This document shows positions 56,596 through 64,000 of a stretch of 64,000 nucleotides of DNA, piece by piece (position 1 is the first letter of the stretch; every line of letters begins with the position of its first letter). Where the stretch lies: assembly GCA_010279815.1 (NCBI GenBank), contig QEOQ01000092.1:1036050-1100049 (forward strand). The letters are read 5' to 3'. The position numbers and the translations under genes are program-made. Source of the DNA: Brachionus plicatilis. Taxonomy: Eukaryota > Rotifera > Eurotatoria > Ploima > Brachionidae. Under the pieces are notes generated by a model that made no database searches, was not told the origin of the DNA, and saw only the letters and a program-made list of their open reading frames with translations.

Positions 56596-58020
56596 ATGAA
56601 CAAGAAAAAAAGCCTTTATTTGGAAAAAATAAAGGAACTTGCCGAATCAAGCTCAATACACGGCATCCCTAACGCTATAAGAACTAAAAGCCTAGTTATT
56701 CGAATATTTTGGATCCTGGTGTTTTTTGGTTTTTTTGCTTATTCAATGTATTTAGTGGTAGGATTGATCATAAAATACTTGGAACATAATGTTATAGTCA
56801 AGATGGAACTTGCACAATCAGAACTTTTAGAATTTCCGGCAGTCACATTTTGTAATATCAACCCATATGACTATACCATTGAGGAAAATTACAAAATAGC
56901 AAGTGATTACTTAAACGAGTCTTTTCTGAGCAATGACACAAACTTAAAAACCTGCAACAGAAAAACAAGGAATCAATTGAGATATGGAATTTCAAATCTC
57001 GAAGGTTTTGAACTGGAAAAAATGCTGGTATCATGTGAATATGACAGAAAACCATGTAATTTACAAAACTTTTATCCACAAAAACCTGATTATTTTGGAA
57101 ACTGTTTCACTTTTAACTTTGGAAAAGATTCACTTGGACAATCCATTCCAATTGAAAAAGTAAAAAGGCCAACTGTCCTCGATGGCTTACAAGTAAAATT
57201 ATTTATTGGACCCCGAGAATCTCAGCCTTGTTGGGAAGATAAATATGGTGCCGTAGTAGTTATTCATAATCAAACTTCATTTCCACTTTATTTGGAGGAG
57301 GGAATTTTTGTTCCAACAGGATTTGAAACCAACTTGGTTCTCAATAAGAATATCATTAATAAATTGCCAAAGCCACATAGTAACTGTGTTAAAAATGTTA
57401 GTGATAAAGCCGAGGTTGATACTGTTTATTTTAGAAATACAATTGAAGCTTATGGGTCTTACAATCAGAAATGGTGTGCTCGCAATTGTTCACTTGATAA
57501 GATAAGCCAAGAAAATACCATCAAATGCAGTAACTTAAATTTAACAACTCTTTTTGAGAAGAATGATTGCTTAAAAAATTTTGACAACATTACCAAATAT
57601 TATGGTTTTTGTATGACTCAGTGCCCGATTGAATGTGAATATTCTTTTTATAGTATAGTCAAAAATGCAGCAGGTTTTCCAAGTTACAGACAAAATCAGC
57701 AATTATTATTCGATGAGTCTTTTCGATCAAAATTTTCCAATGGAACTGTAAGTCTAGAACAAGTGAAAGACAGCGTTTTGTCGTTTAATGTCTATTTTAG
57801 TCAGAAAACATATATGAGAATTGAAGAAAAAGCAGAATTAAGTTTTGAATCATTGTTGGGAAACTTAGGAGGACAATTTGGACTTTTTTTGGGACTAAGT
57901 TTTTTGACTTTTGCGGAGGTTTTCGAAATTTTGTTTGAAATTGGAAAAATTTTTTGGATTAATCGAAGTCAAACCAAAACAGAAGTGCAACCATTCTCAG
58001 CCTCTGCGGAAAAAATTTAA
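56596..58020 (+). CDS. DEG/ENaC (ASIC-like) sodium channel subunit
   Basis: This is a single exon of 474 aa. Family members form trimeric, amiloride-sensitive cation channels gated by protons, peptides or force. The cytoplasmic N-terminus carries the gating HG motif at residues 22-23 (SSIHGIPNAI). TM1 is at about 34-59. The extracellular domain begins with LLEFPAVTFCNINPYDY and holds many cysteines, including CPIECEYSFYSI. TM2 at about 425-449 follows ESLLGNLGGQFGLFLGLSFL, with GLS as the selectivity filter (G/SxS). The C-tail is short (about 25 residues) and lacks a PY motif. It is slightly shorter than vertebrate ASICs, without obvious loss of a core part. Gating stimulus and partner subunits cannot be deduced. 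Confidence 0.93.
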   Translation: MNKKKSLYLEKIKELAESSSIHGIPNAIRTKSLVIRIFWILVFFGFFAYSMYLVVGLIIKYLEHNVIVKMELAQSELLEFPAVTFCNINPYDYTIEENYKIASDYLNESFLSNDTNLKTCNRKTRNQLRYGISNLEGFELEKMLVSCEYDRKPCNLQNFYPQKPDYFGNCFTFNFGKDSLGQSIPIEKVKRPTVLDGLQVKLFIGPRESQPCWEDKYGAVVVIHNQTSFPLYLEEGIFVPTGFETNLVLNKNIINKLPKPHSNCVKNVSDKAEVDTVYFRNTIEAYGSYNQKWCARNCSLDKISQENTIKCSNLNLTTLFEKNDCLKNFDNITKYYGFCMTQCPIECEYSFYSIVKNAAGFPSYRQNQQLLFDESFRSKFSNGTVSLEQVKDSVLSFNVYFSQKTYMRIEEKAELSFESLLGNLGGQFGLFLGLSFLTFAEVFEILFEIGKIFWINRSQTKTEVQPFSASAEKI

Positions 58021-58202
58021 AAAATTTTATTTATAAAACTTTTGATTATTTTAAAATTTCTTTCAATTTAGAGCAATTAAAATATGAACTCGCGAAATTT
58101 TAATATCAAATTTTCTAGATAAATTTTATCAAAATTTTTAGATTGTCTAATTTAAAATATTTCAATACCTTATTCGCTTCTTCTTTTGCATCTCTAGCAC
58201 AA

Positions 58203-58290
58203 GGGCAGCGGCGTAGTCAGAGAGGGGCTATGTGTGCTGGTCAAGCCCCTCTATCCATAAATTAAAAGGGACTGAGCCCCCTTTAAAAAA
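58203..58290 (+). mobile_element. Possible hAT-type terminal fragment
   Basis: CAGCGGCGTAGTCAGAGAGG (58207-58226) is followed by GGTCAAGCCCCTCTATCC and AGGGACTGAGCCCCC. CAGnGGCGTAGCCAG-like ends with GGGGGC/GCCCCC pairs are common among animal hAT elements. No matching right end was found within the next kilobase, so it is a solo end or an undetected decayed element. Confidence 0.45.
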
Positions 58291-59508
58291 GTTCTTTTTA
58301 TCATAAATATTTATAATTTTTCAGTTAAATTGTAAATTTTCAAAAATAGAAAATTAAGATTTTTTAAATTTATTTATTTTTATATTGTCTAACTAACATA
58401 TTTAATATTTTTTAATAAATTATATTTAATAAAATTAATTTTTTTTTAAAATTTATTTACACTTCAATTTTGTGTGGTACTTTGATTTCTTTTTAGAAAT
58501 AAAAAAAATCTAACAAAAAAATAAAATTTATTGAATTTTATTTTGTCAAAAATTCAAGAAATTCTTCTGATATTTCTCTTAGAATTTGATCGCAAGTTTT
58601 GAAACAAAAAAATCAAGTACATTAAAGATATTTCAATTTTTTAAAAATATATCCGGAAAAATATTTAAAGATTTAATTAGTATTGGAAGCTCAACTGAAA
58701 GTGATCAAACAGTCTATCTGATTTTATTCCTCAATATTATCGATTTAAGCATTAAAATAGAAAAATTCAAGTTAACTTATATTTTATTCATATAATTAAA
58801 ATAAAATTTAAAATTTTCATTTAACTGCTCTTTTATTAAATTAAACTTTTTTCTTTTTGGGCAAAGCGAATTACAGATCCCACTTGTGGTTGGCGATCGT
58901 ATCGCAATCGGAATTTTTCAAAAATTTTCATCTAATAGAATCCAAAATCGGTCGGGATCACTAGATTTAATTTTATTTACTCTATTTTTAAAATTCTTTT
59001 GTGACATTTTTGTGAAATTAATTAAAAACAATAAATAAAAAAATTTTAATTTTAATTCGATTGAATTCAATTCAATCGTACATTGATTTATTTTATGTCA
59101 AATCCTTGATGAATTTAAAAAAAAAGGTCTCAAAAATTATTATCTGGTTTAATGAAATTTTTTTCTATATTTTTAGACTGAGAAAGTTTATTTAAAATTT
59201 GTGCATTTTTGTTGCATTAAAATTTATTTTGTGATTTAAAAAATTTTAATAATTTTAATTTATATAAAAGAAAAGTAACATCGTTCTTAGATTAAAAAGA
59301 AAACACTACTTTTAAAAAATCCTCCAAATAAAAAAAAATAAACAAAACGATTGTCCCAATAAAATAATTTGCTATTATATGTATTAATTGATGCAATAAA
59401 AAAATTATTTTTTTCGGTTGTCATGACAACAAGATAAAATTCTCAAAAAAATTAAAATCCAACTAAAAGACACCTTTTGACTTAGAAAAAAATTGATAAT
59501 CGAACAAA
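58291..59508. other. Non-coding stretch upstream of the repeat protein
   Basis: No gene was recognised. An open frame of 69 codons at 58586-58795 has no family features. GGCGATCGTATCGCAATCGG near 58890 contains a short palindrome. Confidence 0.4.
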
Positions 59509-61878
59509 ATGTTGTCGCCAAATCTGGTCGAGTCTAATAAAAAACTCGACGAACAAATAATCAAACTGAGAGAATGCAAAGCAGAAATGATAAAAATGTT
59601 CCACGACATAGATAGCTTGATAGATAACTCACCGCATAGCAGTTTTTGCAGCTATTCTCATTCTTTATTAGGCAAATCAAATTCCAATTTGTACGAAACA
59701 AGTTCCAGTGAGTCAAATTACTCGGAGAGTGATTTAGAATACAATTCAGACTTTTACCAACGCCCCCAGTACCGAGAACCCACTCGAAGACCTAGTCTAA
59801 AATTTTCTTTTAAATTTCCGCTGCAAAGTGAATATGACAATATCTCGACCTATTCAAGCTATACACCTGGGAATAGCCAAAAATACAACTATGACCAATA
59901 TGCGCGAATTCCCTCTACCAAACAGAATAAAAAACCAAAAAAAGAGAATAATCGAAGCTTTAGTTCTTTGTGCCGGCCAAAATCCCAGACTAGCATGAAC
60001 CACACATTCAGGAAGCCTGTTGCACGAGCAATGTCCAAATCAGCTATTTTTTCTAGCTCGCAAGATTTATCCAAAATTAAAAAAGGTCCTCAAATAGACT
60101 ACAAAGACGTCGGTAAAGGATGGAAGCCATCTCTGGGCAAGTCTAGAGAAGATCTTAGTATTTACTCTAGTTCTACTTACGAAAAAAATCCATTTAAAAA
60201 TGTAACTGTCAAGAAAAAAATGGTAACCGACCCCAAAGACATTGGCCAAGGTTGGAAGAATATTTTGTCAAAATCGAAAAATGATTTGAATATTTATGCC
60301 AGACCTGAACCCCAAAAAGAACCATTTAAAACTGTGGTTGTGAAAAAAAAAATTGTACGAGACCCAAGAGACATTGGTAAAGATGTTGAACATGGGAGAA
60401 AAAGTTTTAAGCCACCTTATAGTTCTGATTATGACAAAGAACCGTTCAAAAGTGTGACAGTAAAACGAAAAGTTTTCAAAGATGAAAGGGATGTTGGTAA
60501 TGGCTGGAAGCCAATATGTGGCAAAAGTAAAGACGATCTTAAAAAACTTTACGAGGAACCAGTGATTTCAGCGGTCGAAAAAAAAATTATAAAAGATAAT
60601 AAAGATGCTGGAAAAACTTGGAAACCTAATGGTAAAGTTAAGCCCGATAATCCTTTCAGAGCCGATTTGATTAGGCCTGTTGAGAAGGAAATAAATCAAA
60701 AAAAAATAATTAAAGATGAGCATAATTCTGGTAAAGGTTGGAAGCCAAATGGTAGGGTTAAACCGGACAATCCTTATAAATTTAATGAAGACAAAAAACC
60801 AGTTATCAACAGATTTAGATTAAGTGCAAATAAGGAACCAAAAATAAAGTCAAAACCTCCAATTGAGAAAAAATATGAAAAAATTACTGATGATAAGTCA
60901 AAGCTAAATCTTAACTTGGAAAAAGTTGATGCCATAATTCAAGATGAAGATGGACATAAAACATCTACTCCGAACTTATCGAAAAAAGTTGAAGAAAATG
61001 AACTACAAGAATCCATTATCAGAATGGAAAGTAATAGTTTGATTGAAAATAGAGAAGAGTTGGAGGATGAGCTAAATTTCGAGTCCAAGCGTTCTTTAGA
61101 GGATCTTGCCCATGAAAATGTTAAACTGGAACAAAGTAAAAGTATTGAGGAAAATGAAAATATAGAAGAAAATTCGCAGAATGGTCAAAGTATTGCTTCT
61201 GCAAAATCTAAGTCTGAAAATTATATTCAAAATGATGATAGTGGTGAAATGGGAAAGAATAATTCACAGCGAAGTCAGACTCAAAAAGAAGCAGATGATA
61301 AAGAAGAAATGGAAAATGATTTAAGTAATAGGTCTAGCAAATCTAAGTCTGAAAATGATATTCAAAATGATGATAGTGGTGAAATGGGAAAGAATAATTC
61401 ACAGCGAAGTCAGACTCAAAAAGAAGCAGATGATAAAGAAGAAGTGGAAAATGAGTTAAGTAATAGGTCTAACAAATCTAAGTCTGAAAATGATATTCAA
61501 AATGATGATGGTGATGAAATGGGAAAGAATAATTCACAGCGAAGTCAGACTCAAAAAAAAGCAGATGATAAAGAAGAAATGGAAAATGAGTTAAGTAATG
61601 TCTCAAAAAAGTTTGATGTAAATGGTCAAGATAATAAAGAGCTCAGCATAAAAAATGAGACTGAAAGGCAAAGTGAAATAAATGATGAAGAAAATTTGGC
61701 AGATAATAATTCAGAAGTAAATGAAGGCAATTTAGAGCAGGTAGAAGAGCGTGGGGCGTCTAAGGTAAATGAAAGCCTTAAATTGACTGAAACTAATGAT
61801 GAAAATAAACCGGATGATGATAACGATGAGGAAAGAGAAAATCAACTATGGAAATTTCAAGATAGTGATGAAGAATAA
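59509..61878 (+). CDS. Uncharacterised 789-aa protein with two kinds of internal repeat
   Basis: This is a single exon, and the product is not recognised. Residues 1-45 look helical/coiled-coil (NKKLDEQIIKLRECKAEMIK). They are followed by a Ser/Tyr-rich low-complexity zone (about 45-190). From about 196 to 415 there are six degenerate repeats spaced about 40 residues, each centred on D-x-x-D-x-G-x-G-W-K-P: YKDVGKGWKP, PKDIGQGWKN, PRDIGKD, ERDVGNGWKP, NKDAGKTWKP and EHNSGKGWKP. Each is preceded by a basic VKKK or EKKI run. The last 300 residues are acidic, with a 45-residue unit present three times in near-identical form (from about residue 565). The product is hydrophilic, with no signal peptide or membrane segment. 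A cytoskeletal or ciliary structural role is possible but is only a guess from composition. Confidence 0.75.
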   Translation: MLSPNLVESNKKLDEQIIKLRECKAEMIKMFHDIDSLIDNSPHSSFCSYSHSLLGKSNSNLYETSSSESNYSESDLEYNSDFYQRPQYREPTRRPSLKFSFKFPLQSEYDNISTYSSYTPGNSQKYNYDQYARIPSTKQNKKPKKENNRSFSSLCRPKSQTSMNHTFRKPVARAMSKSAIFSSSQDLSKIKKGPQIDYKDVGKGWKPSLGKSREDLSIYSSSTYEKNPFKNVTVKKKMVTDPKDIGQGWKNILSKSKNDLNIYARPEPQKEPFKTVVVKKKIVRDPRDIGKDVEHGRKSFKPPYSSDYDKEPFKSVTVKRKVFKDERDVGNGWKPICGKSKDDLKKLYEEPVISAVEKKIIKDNKDAGKTWKPNGKVKPDNPFRADLIRPVEKEINQKKIIKDEHNSGKGWKPNGRVKPDNPYKFNEDKKPVINRFRLSANKEPKIKSKPPIEKKYEKITDDKSKLNLNLEKVDAIIQDEDGHKTSTPNLSKKVEENELQESIIRMESNSLIENREELEDELNFESKRSLEDLAHENVKLEQSKSIEENENIEENSQNGQSIASAKSKSENYIQNDDSGEMGKNNSQRSQTQKEADDKEEMENDLSNRSSKSKSENDIQNDDSGEMGKNNSQRSQTQKEADDKEEVENELSNRSNKSKSENDIQNDDGDEMGKNNSQRSQTQKKADDKEEMENELSNVSKKFDVNGQDNKELSIKNETERQSEINDEENLADNNSEVNEGNLEQVEERGASKVNESLKLTETNDENKPDDDNDEERENQLWKFQDSDEE
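61201..61605 (+). repeat. 135-bp tandem repeat, three copies, inside a coding region
   Basis: AAATCTAAGTCTGAAAAT recurs at 61204, 61339 and 61474. The whole unit encodes KSKSENDIQNDDSGEMGKN, NSQRSQTQKEADDKEEMEN and LSNRS or close variants. The three copies are almost identical at the DNA level. This points to recent expansion or ongoing homogenisation, and length polymorphism is likely. Confidence 0.9.
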
Positions 61879-62622
61879 ATGATTGTTTAAAATAAATATT
61901 GAATTTTATAAATAAAATTTTTTGAATCAAGCTTTTGGGATCACTTTTTTTTTCACAGGCTAAAACACTTAGCCTGCTTTGACTTTATTTCATTGGTGCT
62001 ACGATAATTTTATTTTACGTAAATCGTTTACGTAAAAATTAACATCGATTTTGAAAAAATCTAATCAAAAGAATTTTTTATTTCTCTTCGAATAAATAAA
62101 TAACTCAATAAAAATAATTGAAGAAGTTATTTCCGCATATTTATGTATTCAAGAAAAACATTATAAAAAATTTTTAAAATCTATAAAAAAAAGTAAAAAA
62201 AATCCAAATTTTATAGAAAAAACCGCAATTTTAGATAGTTTGAAGCCTTAATTTTTTAAGTATGTTTCATAATTTTATTGAAATATTTAAAAGTTGATTC
62301 TAAATGATTTAGATCATGATTATTAATTTGAAGTTTTCCTAAATTTTGAGATTTTTTTTTTAATTTATTGTAATTTTACGTGTTATATAATTTTTTGATA
62401 ACATTAATAATATTTTACATTTTATAATATTTATGAAACTTATGGTTTCATTGAATATTGAGTCAAAATTTTAATTTCCCACTCTTATTGCTTAATTGCC
62501 TAAAAGTTAAGCATCTTCTGAATTGTAAAATATAATTTTTTTTTAAAATAAATGTATAAATATAAGTATTAAACAATTCATCACAATATAAAAAATAATT
62601 TTTAAATTAAAAATTTAAAAGA
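61879..62622. other. Non-coding stretch between the repeat protein and YJU2
   Basis: It contains the 3' UTR of the upstream gene (AATAAA at about 61891) and the promoter of YJU2. TTTTACGTAAATCG followed by TTTACGTAAAAATT near 62012-62038 resembles the TTACGTAA-type repeats elsewhere. Confidence 0.45.
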
Positions 62623-63700
62623 ATGTCTGAAAGAAAAGTCTTAAATGTAAGTAAATTTAATCTCGAAATTCCGAATAAAACATTTCTTTTCCTAGAAATA
62701 TTACCCGCCAAATTTCGATCCTTCGAAACTCCCGAGGGTCAAACGGGAAAAGAATCGTCAATTTACGATTCGTCTCATGGCACCATTTAATATGAGGTAC
62801 TTCTTTTTATCAATTTTCTTTTTTCTAAAAAAATTCCGATTACAGGTGTACAACATGCGGTGAATACATTTACCGAGGTAAAAAATTCAATGCCAGAAAA
62901 GAAGACGTAATCGGAAAGACTTATCTTGGTATTCAAGTGTACAGATTTTACATTAAGTGTACAAAATGTTTGGCAGAAATTACTTTTTTGGTATAATTTT
63001 ATTTTTATATTTTAAAGTTTTAAAATTTTTATTCAATTATTCATAGACCGATCCAGAAAATTCAGATTACCAGATGGAGTTTGGCGCAATTCGAAATTTC
63101 GAATGCATTCGTCTGGCAGAAAAACAAGCAGAACTCGAAGCTAAACAAGAAAAGGAAGAGGAAGCAAACAACCCTATGAAAATTTTGGAAAATCGAACGC
63201 GGGACTCCAGACGCGAAATGGCAATTTTGGAAACTTTGGAGGATATTAGAGAACTTAATGCGGCCCATGCGTCTGTAGACCCTAAAATTTTGCTCCAAGA
63301 ACACCAAGAGTTGAAGAAAAAAATGCTGGAAATGCAGGAACAAGAAGACGAAGAAGAGATTAAGAGGATATTTAGGAATAAGAATTCCGAGGAGGTTTCT
63401 GAAGATCAGCAAGTCGAGTTAGAAGAATCTAAAAGAGAAAAGATAAAACTAGAAGAAAATGAAGATGAGATCTCGTCAAAAAGAATAAAAACTGACGAGT
63501 CCAAGAATAGTGCTTTGTCAGAATTTTTGAAAAATCCATTAATAAACCAGTCTAGCAATAACGCTTTGACCAAATCGAAAATTTCTTCATTTATCAAAAA
63601 AAAACCCGACACAGTTCCGAATGAAGGTAAAGATCAAGTTAAGCCAAGTCTTGGTGCCCTCTCGTCACTAGCTGAGTACAGTAGTGACGAAGATGAATAA
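62623..63700 (+). CDS. YJU2: Splicing factor YJU2 (CCDC94)
   Basis: The exons are 62623-62646, 62696-62796, 62846-62990 and 63047-63700, giving 307 aa. YJU2 acts with the Prp19-associated complex at the first catalytic step of splicing. Almost every conserved block is present: [85 protein letters not shown] and [18 protein letters not shown]. The CxxC pairs (CTTC, CTKC) form the zinc site. The C-terminal half is coiled-coil and acidic and ends AEYSSDEDE, a likely CK2-type acidic tail. The first exon codes for only eight residues. Introns are 49-56 bp. All junctions are in phase. Confidence 0.97.
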
Positions 63701-64000
63701 CATTAAAATTAATTTTTTATTAATTGTTTTTGATTTATTATTTTTTCTTTTAATTAAAAAATTTTTAATTGTATACCTTTTTTATTTTTTTAGGGTAAAA
63801 AGGGTCTCCATTAAATGGTCAACTTATTAAAATATGAAAAAAATATTTAAAGGAAATAATATGACATTATATCACTTTCATTCTTCAAAGCTGTTAATCT
63901 TCTAATTTTTTTCAACCAAATACAGAGAATTTCTGTTCGTTTTTGATTTACTAATTTTTAGTTATTTAAAAAAAAAAAAGATATATATCTTCAGTTTGAA
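63701..64000. other. Non-coding end of the window
   Basis: This is the YJU2 3' UTR and downstream AT-rich DNA. No further feature was recognised. Confidence 0.5.

Noticed and set aside
1..64000. tRNA, rRNA, CRISPR, bacterial operon or replication-origin features
   Set aside because: No cloverleaf-like segment with convincing A and B boxes, no rRNA-like sequence and no regularly spaced repeat-spacer array was found. The DNA is clearly animal nuclear.

Overview
The window is eukaryotic nuclear DNA from an invertebrate animal. It is very AT-rich, with homopolymer runs throughout. Its genes have short GT-AG introns, many of only 46-61 bp, and its products are animal-specific: striatin, USP8, beta-1,4-galactosyltransferase, a DBH-like copper monooxygenase and a DEG/ENaC channel. 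A lophotrochozoan or gnathiferan such as a monogonont rotifer (Brachionus-like) would fit the composition and gene style, but that is an inference and nothing in the sequence proves it.

Genes in order. The C-terminal WD40 half of a striatin lies at 4424-8189 (+). A USP8 deubiquitinase with all its domains is at 14258-18923 (+). An intronless ABCB7-type mitochondrial ABC transporter is at 22881-24920 (+). A type II Golgi beta-1,4-galactosyltransferase is at 28808-30427 (+). An intact DBH/MOXD1-like copper monooxygenase is at 33670-31158 (-). The spliceosomal protein BCAS2/SPF27 is at 41329-42164 (+). A broken second copy of the monooxygenase is at 42545-44342 (+). A DEG/ENaC sodium channel is at 56596-58020 (+). 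A repeat-rich protein of unknown function is at 59509-61878 (+). The splicing factor YJU2/CCDC94 is at 62623-63700 (+). These are mostly unrelated housekeeping and signalling genes with no shared pathway. BCAS2 and YJU2 both act with the Prp19 complex, but this looks like coincidence.

Between the genes the DNA is dominated by mobile-element debris: CR1-like and Jockey-like LINEs, hAT, piggyBac, Mutator-like and Tc1/mariner-like miniature elements, an integrase-type relic, and a DDE transposon whose second ORF resembles a cysteine peptidase. Several elements still show exact target-site duplications: ATTTAAGG and AGATTTAC for hAT, TTAA for piggyBac, and an 11-bp repeat for the Mutator-like element.

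Two large inverted structures stand out. At 19873-21960 there is a near-perfect palindrome with arms of about 0.9-1.05 kb. Each arm carries a GC-rich array built on TCGGCC, which is sharply different from its AT-rich surroundings. At 31875-34155 and 42068-44342, 2.3-kb inverted arms carry the end of BCAS2 plus most of the monooxygenase gene. Each arm keeps only one of the two genes complete.
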